Positions 12,654 through 25,435 of a DNA stretch of 64,000 nucleotides are shown piece by piece (positions within the stretch are counted from its first letter, which is position 1; the number at the start of each line of letters is the position of its first letter). The translations under genes were made by a program, and so were the position numbers. This DNA is from Prostheceraeus crozeri. Lineage: Eukaryota; Platyhelminthes; Polycladida; Euryleptidae. The notes beneath the pieces are model-generated. The model was not told the DNA's origin and did not search any database. It saw only the letters and a list, made by a program, of their open reading frames with translations. The stretch spans positions 1 to 64,000 of the forward strand of contig CAJQUW010007811.1 of assembly GCA_907163375.1 (NCBI GenBank), in the 5' to 3' direction.

Positions 12654-14845
12654 CGTTATTTTATTATTTGCATCGCATTGCTGGGTATACAAATGGCATG
12701 GGCTTTGTCAGCTCTTTTGTGTTCTCTATCCACTGATTGTTTTCACATTATCACAAATTAGTTACAGTTTCACATCATTTATAGTTGATCGAAAGACATC
12801 TCAGTGTCCGCAGCAGATAATAAGGTTGACGCATAACATATAGATTTCTATTAAATAATTTCAGTATCGGCATGATTGTTCGCATGATTCGATTCCCACG
12901 GGGTTGAGACATTAGGTGTGTAGATTTCTATGTAGCAATTTTACTTCATTCTCTCAAGCTGATCAATTATTGTGTAGATCCTTTGTTGTGAATTCAATTC
13001 AACCTCAATTGGTAAACATTCGTTAAATGCGTCAAATCATGTCCGTGTCACTATTCATTAAATGCGAACAATACATTTAAGGCGCATTTCCAAACATTCA
13101 CTGTTGCATCGAAATGTCGCACCGTCAACAGCGCAAAAGTCAAGCAGAATGCGGAAAGACAGTCTGCATAGTTTGTGGACGAAAAGCAACAGAAAAAATC
13201 ACAGAAAATCTGCTGGCCACCATAAGGTCATTTGTTCTACAGAACTTTGATCCACAAGACGAACGGCTGCCATGTGGTCTATGTCAGACGGACAAAACGA
13301 TTTTATATGAATACAAAAGAGGTATTTATCGCCGCAAAATCAACATACAAGACTTTCAAAAATACCATCGATCAATAACACGTTCAGTATCATGTGAGAA
13401 TGGCTCATGTGCTATTTGTAACATTGGAAAGTATTCCTTGTCTAGCGTGGGTCCATCTGTTCGTGATAAGCCTGCCGAAATCACCGTTGGACGACCAAGA
13501 AATCCAGATCTCGAATCTTCTGTCTTCTGCTCCTGAGCCGCAGTTATTGTGCTTAAGATGTTTTTCTATAATTGGAAAAGGAAAGAACCATACATGCACA
13601 ACTGAAACGGCGATTCAGAATACCATCAAGAACCTGGGCAGTTCACAGCAGGACCAGCTTTGTTCAACCGTTATACGACAGCGACTGTCTGAGTCACCAG
13701 CTGGGGCATCAAAATCCGCTTCTCTCATGTCTTCAAGAGGTAGATCACTCCAGGTTGCAATCAACTGTGATCAAAAGCCGCACCATCAACAATTGACTGC
13801 TGAAGGCTTCAGTAATCTGCAGATGGAGATGAAATTTTCTTTCAATCAAGTGAAATCTGTGGCCAAGTTTGTGAGATCTAATATTGGACGAAAATGTGTT
13901 GAGCCACAATTAAGAGACAATTTATCTGACATTTCCAGACGATTACAGCCCTTCTTTCAGGAGCGGAGCATTACCTTGTACAAAAAGTCGACGTCAGATC
14001 CATCGAAATATACTCCAGTAACTCGACCATCCATCGTTGTGAATGTTTTCCAGTCTTTCGTTGATTACATCAAAAGAGAACGAAATTACAGTGTCGAAGA
14101 TACCCTCATCAAAATCGGAATCGATGGCGGCCAAGGTTTTTTTGATATATGTCTCAATCTCGTTTCAAAGGTACCTTCTACTGCTGCTCAATCCTCGAAA
14201 GCCGCTGACTCTGGCGTTAAAGGCCTATTCATTCTTTGTATTGTTCCTAACATGCAAGAGTCTTTTATCAACATCGAAAGTTGTTTAGATGAAATTTCTC
14301 TACTTCCACACAGAGTTGACTTTGTCTTGGCAACGGACCTTTGCGGCATTCAATCCCATGGCGCCACACATCCGTGCTGTTACTGTGAAACAACGAATGG
14401 CGTATGGGAGTCTTCAAAGCTGAGAACACTTAGCAATATAAAGTTGAACTATGAAAACTGGAAGAAAAGTGGATCAAAATTTATCTGATGCCAAAAATTT
14501 CAAAAATTGCGTAAATTCGCCTCTTATTACAAGTTTCTGCAGTGAATATATCATTGATTTGATACCTCCAACTGAACTGCATTTACTGATGGGACCTTTT
14601 AATCACATCTTTCGCGATATGCAGAAAATCTGGCCTATGTCCGAAGAATGGCCCAAGAGAGTTGGAGTAGTACAACGCGGGTATCATGGTGGTGAGTTTA
14701 TAGGTGGGGACTGTAATAAGCTGCTGAAAAATGTTGATATTTTGGCACAACTTTGCCCATTGTATGTTCTTCGCTATGTTGATGTGTTCCGCGCATTGAA
14801 TGCTGTCGTGCAGTCCTGCTTCGGCACTGTACTTTCTGACACATA

Positions 14846-16687
14846 CACTGCTGATCAAGTCTTGAGACCCACCTTAATTTTTTTCGCTTTTTTAATTTAA
14901 TCGCATATTTTAAATACAATGTCATTAAACTTTAGTTATTGCAGCATTTAGTTTTCATGATCCTATCACTAATGATACATTAGTAGATAATAGGAGTAAT
15001 ATAAACTGTTATTGTGGTTCACTCACTACTTTGAATATGAGTGTAGGTAATTTAGTAGTGGACAAAAGTCTTGGCCCACCATCATAAAATGATACTAAGC
15101 TGTATTTCTGCGTCAAATAACCCGTAACCTACTGCTTCTAATCCTACTGGCCCATCATAAAGAGGATACTGGCACCTTGTAATACCAATAGCTATCACTT
15201 TTCATGAGTTGAACAATCTTTCAGCGTTGACTTCAATAGGCCTAGACAGACAATGCCTCACCAGTAATTTCATCATCACTTTTCATGTCAAAAATCTGTT
15301 TTCCAAATGACTGTCAACCAATTGATGGACTGCCCTAATTTCCAAGAGATATCTTACAGCAGTAAATTACAGAAAAAGGCAAAAATGAACATTAGTTGTT
15401 TAATAGACTTGTATTCAAATAGGCCTATAAAAATCCAGACTTTTAGTCCCATTAAACAAACAGTACGAAAAAATACAAAAAAGCTATCATAAATCGTTTT
15501 CAAACTCAGTACTTGGTACACTCGCCTTTTGCTTTTATCACTGCAGCACAGCGACGCGTCATCGATTCCACCAGACACTTCATGAGGGCCGGATTGAGAT
15601 CGTGGTGCCAAACCTTGACAAGGCTTGCAATCAGCTCCTGCTTGGTTCTGGGATCTGTAGCCATCGCCTTGTCATCGAGAATTTTCCATAGTTCCTCGAT
15701 CGGATTGAGATCAGGGGAATTTCCTGGCCAATCCTAAGTATCAATCCGCTGGCTCGCAATGTAGTTCTTCACAACTTTTGCTCGATGACATAGAGCTGAG
15801 TCGTCTTGAAAGATCAATACTTCTGGGGGAACTCCATGGTTGTCTTGAATTTCTTTCATGGTTGGCAGAAGTCGGGTCTCGAGGATGTGAAGATACTGAG
15901 CACTATTCACAATGCCGTCGCAGATATGCAAGCGCCCAGTGCCGTACCAAGAGATGGAACCCAACATCATGACACTGGGTGCATGCTTGACGGTTCGGTT
16001 TAAGCAGTCAAGATGATAGGCTTCATGAGACTGTCTACGAACTAGGCGCTTACCATCAGAGGCGAACAGGTTGAATTTTGATTCATCGGACCAGACAACG
16101 TTCTTCCACTCATTGACGGTCCAATGCTCATGTTTCTTTGCCCAGTCAAGACGTGCAGATTTCATTCGCTTGGTGAGAAAGGGTTTCTTCTTCGTGACAT
16201 ATGCCCACACATATGCCACACACCCAGTTGAACAAGTTTGCGGCGGATAGTCGGCTTGCTGACTTTGACACCAGCTTCTTGCATCAGTGCTTGCAATTCA
16301 GTGGAGCCCCGTCGTCAATTCTCAAGAAGCTAACGCTATTATTGAGGGAGGAATTCGTCAATGTGCTTTCTCGAAGACGATGATCAGCAAGTAGTCTGAT
16401 TATGTAGGTGTAGATTGTCACAGAAATGCAGCTTAGTATCATTTTATGATGGTGGGCCAAGACTTTTGTCCACTACTAAATTACCTACACTCATATTCAA
16501 AGTAGTGAGTGAACCACAATAACAGTTTATATTACTCCTATTATCTACTAATGTATCATTAGTGATAGGATCATGAAAACTAAATGCTGCAATAACTAAA
16601 GTTTAATGACATTGTATTTAAAATATGCGATTAAATTAAAAAAGCGAAAAAAATTAAGGTGGGTCTCAAGACTTTTGATCAGCAGTG
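14846..16687 (-). mobile_element. Tc1-like transposon with IR/DR ends
   Basis: The outer end reads CACTGCTGATCAAAAGTCTT (left copy has a 2-bp gap), flanked by TA at 14844-14845 and 16688-16689. The inverted repeats are about 265 bp each (14846-15110; 16421-16687). Each carries two related motifs: an outer CAAAAGTCTTGAGACCCACC and an inner ACAAAAGTCTTGGCCCACC (about 15063 and its mirror). This is the IR/DR layout known from Sleeping Beauty and Minos-like elements. The two IRs are nearly identical, which suggests recent movement. Confidence 0.92.
15506..16390 (-). pseudogene. Tc1-like transposase with stop codon and frameshift
   Basis: The frame 16219-15734 reads from the end of the DNA-binding region into the DDE domain: WKNVVWSDESKFNLF (first Asp), then VLIFQDDSALCHRA (second Asp). 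A TAG follows RIDT at about 15734, and the same frame continues DWPGNSPDLNPIEELWKIL (Glu of DDE) to a natural stop near 15506 (GECTKY). Upstream, LMQEAGVKVSKPTIRRKLVQ (16290-16210) is the helix-turn-helix in another frame. With one stop and at least one frameshift it cannot be active. Length and motif spacing fit a Tc1 transposase of about 340 residues. Confidence 0.88.
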
Positions 16688-17427
16688 TATGACGATGATA
16701 TTGCAAAGTTTGCTGACTCATACCGGAGTCTTGATATCAATGCAACCCCGAAAGTCCACATTTTGATTACTCATGTACCACAATTTTGCCGCAAATACGG
16801 CTCATTATCTATGTTTTCTGAACAAGCGTCAGAATCTGTTCATTCTGTTTTTAAGATGTTTTGGTCAAAAAGAAAAATCAACTTCACTTCTCATTCAAGT
16901 TATTCCAAAGCTTTATTTGACACCATTGTTGAGTTCAATAGCAAACATACATGATCAGAGACTTCTTACTCATGCATGTAGGCTACCAGACGTATTTGCC
17001 CTATGTTATGTTCGGCAGGTGTGACGGAATTTGTTATTAAGTAAAACGTTTTTTGCAAGCTATTTTGTTTTTGCTTGTGTCTTCAAAAAGTTTTTGCATT
17101 AATAGTTATTTATCATTATGAAGTCTAAGTGATAAATTACTTGTTGTACTTCAAAAAACGAGTATAATATTCGACAGCCTTCCCTGAAGACTTGTATGAT
17201 TTAAAAATTCGATTAGATGTGAGTTAAGTAACTGCCACAAAAATACCTTCAGCATATCGAATCCATAACATGGAACTGAAGTGTGGCCGATGGAATAATT
17301 CATGAATTTGCAACTAGAAGTAAATAGAATTATTGATACATGGTACGTATCACAAGGCTACATAACGAATGACAGAACATTGAAGCAAATCGGGATGCGA
17401 TATCTCAATGTAAAAATTAAATGATAT

Positions 17428-17831
17428 CTTATGATTCTCCTTGAGGTTCACACTGATGAAAAGTTCCATCACTGAGTTAGTGCAATTATGCGTCAGTTAG
17501 GAATAATAAAATATGTCAAAAATGAAAATAAAAATTATGATCAGTTAATGTTCTAAAGTGCTTTTCTCTGCGATAGCTCGATGAAATCCTCTAAATTTTT
17601 AACCAAATACTCATTATAGCTTATATAATTTAGTCATGTTCATAGAAGTTCGAGAGATTTTTTGAAAATTAAATAAGTAGTATGTCTCAAAAATTCAAAT
17701 TTTGAATACTTCATGAATAGCACGGTGAAACATTTAAATATTTATATATTTTGATAAAGTAGACCTGAACAAATGTAAAAAACATCATAGCTTTCTTGTA
17801 CAATTTTTTTTCATAAAACATGTGTTTGGGA
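17428..17831 (-). repeat. Right TIR of the unclassified transposon
   Basis: About 404 bp, the inverted partner of 12219-12653. The outer end reads CATGTGTTTGGGA. Confidence 0.9.
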
Positions 17832-17835
17832 ACAC

Positions 17836-18130
17836 AGTCGGGTTAAAATTCGGATGTAGTATCGTTTTATTTGTCATGCCTATGATTAAAATAGGGATAA
17901 ACTTAGGGTGTAATATTGTATTATTTGTCGTGCTCCATTACAATCGGGCTAAAATTCAGGTGTAGCATCGCATCATTTATCGTGCTCGTCATTGAGATCG
18001 GGTTAAAATTCGAGTGTAAATTCGAAAACAATATCGGCTGCAATTCGAAAAAGGTTTACGTTTTCGGGGCTTTCACCCGATTTTTCTACTATTGTTGAGA
18101 TAGGAGAAAAATCGGGTGAAAATTCGGTCC
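17836..18130. repeat. Degenerate 52-56 bp tandem repeat
   Basis: Three to four units of the form ATCGGGTTAAAATTCG / GTGTAGTATCG / CATTTGTCGTGCTC follow the right end of the transposon. A piece of a similar unit (GGCATCGCATCATTTGTTCC, 12176-12197) stands just before its left end, so the transposon seems to have landed inside this array. Confidence 0.65.
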
Positions 18131-18829
18131 AATTTTTCAGCGGGTTTCCGAGTCCACATTCTTAAATGCAACAGAAAAGGGGATTCTTTTAGTTAATGCC
18201 CACCGAAAAGTACATTTATGGTAAACAGTGAACAACTTCAATAACAAATGCGTTCGCAGCAGCCGATGGAGCTAAAGCAGCAATCCGAAAGTCTACCACA
18301 GAACGTTTATTTTGCCCGTCCTTTGTCAATGAGAGCGAGAAGCCAAAACGAACGATACTGACATTGAATAAAAGAAAATGCACTGTAGGGATATGCTGCA
18401 AAGGTAAAACAGGTTGACGGTCAAATTTCAAGCTTCAAATTCCCGGGCGATTCCGGACACTTCTTTAAACTACTTTTATCATAAACTTGAGACATTTCCT
18501 GTTTGAATGTTGCCATTAAATTTTGACGCATTAGATAATGAACAATATTTGACTTTACCGCACTGTTATCGAAATTTTTGAATTCTGTTAGCGCTGATTC
18601 ATAAGTTTATAAACCATAACATACGAGTATATAACCATAACATATTATAAATCTTTTCCTCAATGGCCTACAGTGAGTGAACTGCTTGGGATTTGAATGG
18701 TTTTTATATTGACAGAAAAGCTCATTTCCTGAACTTTCCAAAGATCAAAAATTCTTCATTTTTATCATCTGATTCATAAAATTCTACAAGTTATCAAGAA
18801 ATATCGACAGGAAACTGCCACACTGGACT

Positions 18830-19195
18830 AAGACCGTGAACGCCACTCGCTCGTGCGGTTCCCGGGACTGAATAGAATAGGACCGACGTTCCCCTGCGTG
18901 TCGTAAGAGGCGACTAAAAGAGGCCTTTTAGCATTGCATCTCTGGCTACACTAAGTTGATGTAGCACGAAGTTGATTCTGACTGCCGAAGCTTAGTTGTA
19001 GGGATATGCAACTAAGCTCTTTGAGCTTCTCCCCTTGTAGCATATCTGGCTATGCCTTGCCCAAAGTCCCATCAGCGATGGCCGTCCCCCTCCCTCGGTG
19101 GCAAGGGGGCCATTGGGGATGCTGCCTCCCCCGATTGATGCCATTTACCCTGTGCGAACAGTATTGTATTTGTATTTGTATTTGTATTTATTCAA
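18830..19195 (+). mobile_element. 3' end of a non-LTR retroelement (LINE or SINE), TTTGTA tail
   Basis: The segment contains CGTGTCGTAAGAGGCGACTA, a word I recall as common in invertebrate retroelement copies, and ends in a short tandem tail, TTGTATTTGTATTTGTATTT (about 19165-19190). Such simple tails mark the 3' end of non-LTR retroelements. I saw no reverse transcriptase, so it is a 5'-truncated copy or a SINE. Confidence 0.55.
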
Positions 19196-19200
19196 AATGA

Positions 19201-19700
19201 TGACAACAGCTGGATGCCAATTACAGTCATCAGATGCGAATGATATACAGATTACAACATTACCAGAATCAAAATGAGACAATAGAAAACCAGGTACTGA
19301 AAATATACACGTACCTGAAACATATTATAGTATGAACAAATATACTTGATAAAAGACATAGTAGTAAAATACATAGCATTTTTCAAATACTAATGAAATA
19401 CAACAGATTACCAGAATAAAGGTGAGACATTAAAAACCAGATATACTGTAAATGTACCTACCTAAAATACATGACAATAAGAAAAGAGATACTTTATAAA
19501 AGAACATAGAAAATTATGTGAAATGTTTAATAAAAAACCTTTTTACTATAGAACAGGGTGACCACTTAGTCCGAATTTTCGGACCAGTCTGAATTGGTCC
19601 GATATGGTCAGAATTTCGGGGGAAGGTCCGAAATGGATATTGTCTTGGGCATGGTAGCTTTCCTGTGGTATCGGAATGATCATCTCGCCAGCAGATGGCA
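19201..19700. other. Imperfect direct duplication of about 150-bp spacing
   Basis: A segment starting TACCAGAATCAAAATGAGAC (19261) recurs, diverged, as TACCAGAATAAAGGTGAGAC (19411). Both are followed by ACCAG...CTGAAAAT/CTGTAAAT and end near CATAG. From about 19553 a CAGGGTGACCACTTAGTCCG stretch may be a transposon edge, but no partner was found. Confidence 0.4.
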
Positions 19701-19736
19701 TATACAGACATATACACAGGCATATACATGTCATGC

Positions 19737-20340
19737 CACAGAATTAGATTCATCTGCGCGCGCTTCGGTTTCCTAGAAAGGAAGAATTGTATGTAACCTT
19801 AATATCGAAATGGCACATCACATCACACAACTTGCTCCTTCTCGAATGGATAATTCGTGTATCGCTTGCTATTGGAAATGGCAAACAATAAGCTGTCAGC
19901 AAAGGACACCAGAGCCAGTGAGAGATGCGTGCGTGCTGTGCGATCACTTCGCACACACCAAAACACACATCGATGTGTTGCTTCGATTCAATGTATGCAC
20001 TATACAGTGAGCAATGCCGAGGAGAGGATGTGAAATCATCAAGTGAACTAATTTTCGTACGCCTGCTACTTTCTTCAATAATGATCGGAAGGGTCAACAT
20101 TATGGAGAAAACTTGTGGGCAATGATCTGAAGTCTTCGAATCTGAAGGAATTTTGGCAATCGAAGCACTTTGCTGGAACTCACATTAATCCGCAAGCGAC
20201 GCACGACTTTTTTTCCTATCTCTGTAAGGTATTAGGAATTCCTTCTTGCCCACCTAATAGGTTCCACAATGTGCCGTCCATTTCGTATTAATCACACTTC
20301 TAGCAAACCGAAGCAGATAAACAAAATATTTAATTCTGTG
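19737..20340. mobile_element. 604-bp hAT-type MITE, copy 2
   Basis: The ends CACAGAATTA and TAATTCTGTG lie between perfect 8-bp duplications TGTCATGC (19729-19736; 20341-20348). It is almost identical to the inverted copy at 10807-11410 and has the same length. The target is the terminal repeat of the mariner-like element. Confidence 0.95.
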
Positions 20341-20500
20341 TGTCATGCAGGTTTTTAACATATGAGTATGACATATGATGTAAATGTACATATTTTCTTC
20401 AAATAGTTCATCAAAATGATCTGAATTTATTTTCCAATCATTCGTATCTTCATGAAATGTTGCTTAATTGAAGAAATAATGATAGCAATTATATAGTTAT

Positions 20501-20735
20501 TGATGGATTTTAGAACAGCTCGTAGTTGCTAAGACCGTATATTAGGTCTAACTGATATGTCTGCCCTTGAGCAGTGAAACATAGGATAGTATTGAAATTC
20601 AAATACCAGAGCTTCTAGACATTGGAAGCCCATAGACATTAAGAGGAGATGAAGACCTAACATAATGTCACCAAAGATATCACAATACCCATGATACACA
20701 TAGAATAGTGAACATGCACATGACATTACATAACA
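20501..20735 (-). repeat. 3' LTR of the gypsy element
   Basis: 235 bp, about 99.6 percent identical by eye to the 5' LTR. A purine run (GTGGGGG on the minus strand) lies just inside it, where the polypurine tract is expected. Confidence 0.95.
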
Positions 20736-20757
20736 CCCCCACGTTAGCATTACACCC

Positions 20758-23700
20758 TTACGAGTACGTAAGTCTGTCGGGTGGCTTTCGAGTCCTAGTA
20801 CCACGACGTAGTTCCGGGGAGGGTTCACGTGCTACCTCGATATCATGATCAGGTGCCCCTTCTCCTGCATTCTTATCTATCTCCTTTTCTCCTGACCTCG
20901 GATGTACTTGGGACTCGTGAACTAATCTCCCACTTTCATCCACATGTGTATTGGAACCAATCTTGCTTGCTATATTAACCGGTTGCAAGTCACTTCGGTG
21001 TTCCACATGTACATAAACAGGTCTCGGAGGATTTGGAAAGACTCGCTCTGAGCATTCAATGGAGAGTTTCGTCCGAACTGTTTTGTAAAAAATAAAGGTG
21101 GTAGGTATCGAACCTTGAGTATCAGGCGTCGTGTTGTGATTCAAGCAGTAAGCTATTGACACATGATCAATATTAGACTTGTCATAGAATTTATTCATGT
21201 AAAGCTTGAAATCCTGTATATATCTCTCAACTAGTCCATTTGACTGGTGATGACCAGGTGTCTTGATGTGCCGAATGTGATTCTTGTTCAAGAATTCTTC
21301 AAATTCTCCTGAGGTGAAATTTGTCCCATTATCCGACACGATAGTCTTTGGCAGCCCAACGTATTTGAACGTTTTTCGAAGAGCCTGTATAGCCGATTTA
21401 GTCGATAATCCGTTAAGTATTTGAACATCAATCCACTTTGAAAATGAATCAACAATCAATAAGAATTTGTTATCTCGGTAATTTCCAACATCTATATGAA
21501 TTGTTTCTAGAAATTCAGTTGACTCAGGCCAAGAAGATAAATTTGCATTAACTTTTCTACGAGCATGCTTTTGGCACTCTGGACATTGTGATACAAACGA
21601 ATTTATGTCCTTATCAATGGACGGCCACCAAAAATACTGGCGAGCCAAACGTATCATCCTAACAATTCCTGGATGATCACGATGTAGCAAGTGTAGTATG
21701 GATTTCCTTAATTTACAAGGAGGTACAACTCTTATTCCTTTGTATACAATTCCGGACTGAATGGAATACTCATCCTTAGATTTTGCATATGGTCTGATGT
21801 CATTTCGTAAATACTGAGGCCAGCCATTTATTATGTACGTCTTGAGCAAAGACAATGTTTTGTCGTTACTTTTGGCGATTTGGTGCAGTAAACTTTCTGA
21901 GAAATCAAACTCATTTAATGAATTGATTAGCAATAAATTGATAGGAGGTACGATGCCTTCCTTCCTCAACGGAATGCGAGATAATGAGTCAGCAACGTGC
22001 AAAGACTTTCTTTCTTTGTATTCAATTGAGTATTTGTATGCCCTTAGAAGTAAGGCCCAACGTTGCAGTCGCGCAGAAACTCGTTCAGACACGTGTTTCG
22101 TGTCAAAAATATACTGTAACGGTTTATGATCTGATAGAATTTTAAAACGTCGTCCAGCTAAAAACTGATGGAAATGCTTAACACCTTCAATAATGGCAAG
22201 TGTTTCCCGTTCGATGTTTGCGTAATTTGATTCTGCTGGAGATAGAACTCGACTGCCCAACCATACTACTTGATTCTGTAGTTTATCATGAGACAAGACA
22301 TAACCAATCCCGACTTTTGATGCGTCACATGTTAAATACAAAGGTTTGTTTATGTCATACGATACAATAGCATTATCACGAATGATAATTTTCATTTGTT
22401 TTATAATTTCTGAATGTTTCGTGTTCCATTCCCAGTGACTGTTTTTCTTTAATAAAGTATAAAGAGGTCTGGCGATTATTGAGAAATTTTTACAGAATAT
22501 GCCGTAATGTCTTAACGTTGATAGTATGCTTCTCAATTGATCTTTGTTCATTGGGTCAGCCATCTGCATCCAGTCGCTTATGCGTTCAGAATCAGGTAAC
22601 ATCTTTCCATTTCTCAAAATGAAACCCAAAAATTTGACTTGCGTCTTGCATTCTTGACTTTTATTTACATTTAATTTAAAATTATGCTTGACCAACACAT
22701 CCTTTACTTTTTGTAGGATTTCATGATGTTGTTGTTTTGTATCTGTACCAATAACAATATCATCTTGGTATGAAGCAACGAATGGAATGCCTTTTAGAAG
22801 TTGATCCATGACTTCCTGAAATATCAAAGGTGCAGCCGAAATTCCAAATTGAAGCTTGCGAAACGCGAAATTACCTAGATGCGTCGAAATACTTGTCAAT
22901 TTTTGGCTATCTGAAGATAGTTCAACCTGCAGGTATGCGTCTTTAAGATCCAAAACTGAATAAAATTTAGTATTGGGAATTTTCTGAAGAATTTCCTCTA
23001 ACCGAGGTAATCTATAACGGTCAATGTCAATTATTCTATTCAGAGTAAGTGAGTAGTCTCCACAAAGTCTGATCGGATGAGTAGAATTATTTTGTTTGCG
23101 AACTGGAACGATAGGAGCTGAGAATACTGGATTCTTGACTGGATATATTATATCATTATTCAAAAGACGTCGAATTTCAGCTTCTACCATGCTTTTCATG
23201 GAGAACGGTAAGGATCGTGGTGGAAACTTCATTCCGTCAAATGATATATTATCTTTCAATCTAAATGAAGCAATGAAACTTGGTTTTGACGACTTCTCGT
23301 TGTAATCTAAAGGATACATTCTGTTTTTACATACCTCCGAATTACCACCATGTAAATCAAAATTAATTAGTTTGAACTTCTGAATGAAATCCATGCCGAG
23401 CACTGGATTGAGCATCATTGTTGACAACAAAAATTGGACCAAAAGCTTTTTTGTCAACCAAGAAACTGTATATATACGCCCTTATAATTCCAAAGAGTGG
23501 AACCTGACCGCCACCATAAGCAGTAACGTATGAATGATCGATATTTTCAATTTGTAGGCCAGAACGTATGGCTAGATAATTGGGTATGGCAGTTACTTCA
23601 CTACCAGTATCGACCAACATTTCTACAGTAATTTTACCGATGCTGATCGGTATCATCCAAAGCTTGGAGATAGAATTTACCACTCTCAATGAAAAATTAT

Positions 23701-25435
23701 CCGGGGGATTATCATTATCCGCAGAAATTTGGATAAAAAAAGAAAGACTTTCTTTCTTTGTATTCAATTGAGTAATTGTATGCCCTTAGAAGTAAGGCCC
23801 AACGTTGCAGTCGCGCAGAAACTCGTTCAGACACGTGTTTCGTGTCAAAAATATACTGTAACGGTTTATGATCTGATAGAATTTTAAAACGTCGTCCAGC
23901 TAAAAACTGATGGAAATGCTTAACACCTTCAATAATGGCAAGTGTTTCCCGTTCGATGTTTGCGTAATTTGATTCTGCTGGAGATAGAACTCGACTGCCC
24001 AACCATACTACTTGATTCTGTAGTTTATCATGAGACAAGACATAACCAATCCCGACTTTTGATGCGTCACATGTTAAATACAAAGGTTTGTTTATGTCAT
24101 ACGATACAATAGCATTATCACGAATGATAATTTTCATTTGTTTTATAATTTCTGAATGTTTCGTGTTCCATTCCCAGTGACTGTTTTTCTTTAATAAAGT
24201 ATAAAGAGGTCTGGCGATTATTGAGAAATTTTTACAGAATATGCCGTAATGTCTTAACGTTGATAGTATGCTTCTCAATTGATCTTTGTTCATTGGGTCA
24301 GCCATCTGCATCCAGTCGCTTATGCGTTCAGAATCAGGTAACATCTTTCCATTTCTCAAAATGAAACCCAAAAATTTGACTTGCGTCTTGCATTCTTGAC
24401 TTTTTGTAGGATTTCATGATGTTGTTGTTTTGTATCTGTACCAATAACAATATCATCTTGGTATGAAGCAACGAATGGAATGCCTTTTAGAAGTTGATCC
24501 ATGACTTCCTGAAATATCAAAGGTGCAGCCGAAATTCCAAATTGAAGCTTGCGAAACGCGAAATTACCTAGATGCGTCGAAATACTTGTCAATTTTTGGC
24601 TATCTGAAGATAGTTCAACCTGCAGGTATGCGTCTTTAAGATCCAAAACTGAATAAAATTTAGTATTGGGAATTTTCTGAAGAATTTCCTCTAACCGAGG
24701 TAATCTATAACGGTCAATGTCAATTATTCTATTCAGAGTAAGTGAGTAGTCTCCACAAAGTCTGATCGGATGAGTAGAATTATTTTGTTTGCGAACTGGA
24801 ACGATAGGAGCTGAGAATACTGGATTCTTGACTGGATATATTATATCATTATTCAAAAGACGTCGAATTTCAGCTTCTACCATGCTTTTCATGGAGAACG
24901 GTAAGGATCGTGGTGGAAACTTCATTCCGTCAAATGATATATTATCTTTCAATCTAAATGAAGCAATGAAACTTGGTTTTGACGACTTCTCGTTGTAATC
25001 TAAAGGATACATTCTGTTTTTACATACCTCCGAATTACCACCATGTAAATCAAAATTAATTAGTTTGAACTTCTGAATGAAATCCATGCCGAGCACTGGA
25101 TTGAGCATCATTGTTGACAACAAAAATTGGACCAAAAGCTTTTTTGTCAACCAAGAAACTGTATATATACGCCCTTATAATTCCAAAGAGTGGAACCTGA
25201 CCGCCACCATAAGCAGTAACGTATGAATGATCGATATTTTCAATTTGTAGGCCAGAACGTATGGCTAGATAATTGGGTATGGCAGTTACTTCACTACCAG
25301 TATCGACCAACATTTCTACAGTAATTTTACCGATGCTGATCGGTATCATCCAAAGCTTGGAGATAGAATTTACCACTCTCAATGAAAAATTATCCGGGGG
25401 ATTATCATTATCCGCAGAAATTTGGATAAAATTGG
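20758..25435 (-). pseudogene. pol: gypsy pol region: protease, RT, RNase H, integrase
   Basis: Recognisable parts on the minus strand are a retropepsin with LVDTGSEVTAIP, a reverse transcriptase with the YQDDIVIG box and LDLKDAYLQVEL, an RNase H with LYLTCDASKVGIGY, a zinc-binding integrase head (HRDHPG...CPECQKHAR) and an integrase core (IHIDVG, IVSDNGTNFTS, HHQSNGLVERYIQ). These motifs name the family clearly. Part of the region is present twice. It is treated as a fossil and not read as a working gene. Confidence 0.9.

Larger units (their letters stand above)
13114..16954 (+). pseudogene. Cys-rich DDE-like transposase of unknown superfamily
   Basis: The reading frame starts at 13114 (MSHRQQRKSQ). 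It shows zinc-binding pairs CIVCGRK, LPCGLC, SCENGSCAIC and LLCLRC...KNHTC, a helical middle, and then a likely RNase H-fold core. That core has KIGIDGGQGFFDICL (first Asp, near 14125), FVLATDL (second Asp, near 14335) followed by HPCCYCE, then PPTELHLLMGP and YHGGEF, and after the Tc1 insertion PKVHILITHVPQFC and SEQASESVHSVF (candidate Glu, near 16830). I remember similar uncharacterised proteins in cnidarians and aphids but cannot name the superfamily. The frame shifts twice (near 13500 and 14480), and the Tc1 element at 14846-16687 interrupts it. At the Tc1 site the flanks join in frame as SDT-Y-DDD. Confidence 0.7.
12219..17831 (+). mobile_element. Unclassified DNA transposon with 400-435 bp TIRs
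   Basis: Long inverted repeats (12219-12653 and 17428-17831), starting TCCCAAACACATGTTTTATG, bound a 5.6-kb unit, about 3.77 kb once the nested Tc1 element is removed. The outer flanks ACACGGTGG (12210-12218) and ACACAGTCG (17832-17840) agree at 7 of 9 positions and may be a decayed 9-bp target duplication. The single gene codes for a Cys-rich protein with a DDE-like core. The long TIRs and 9-bp duplication resemble MULEs, but the protein does not look like a MULE transposase to me. Confidence 0.8.
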
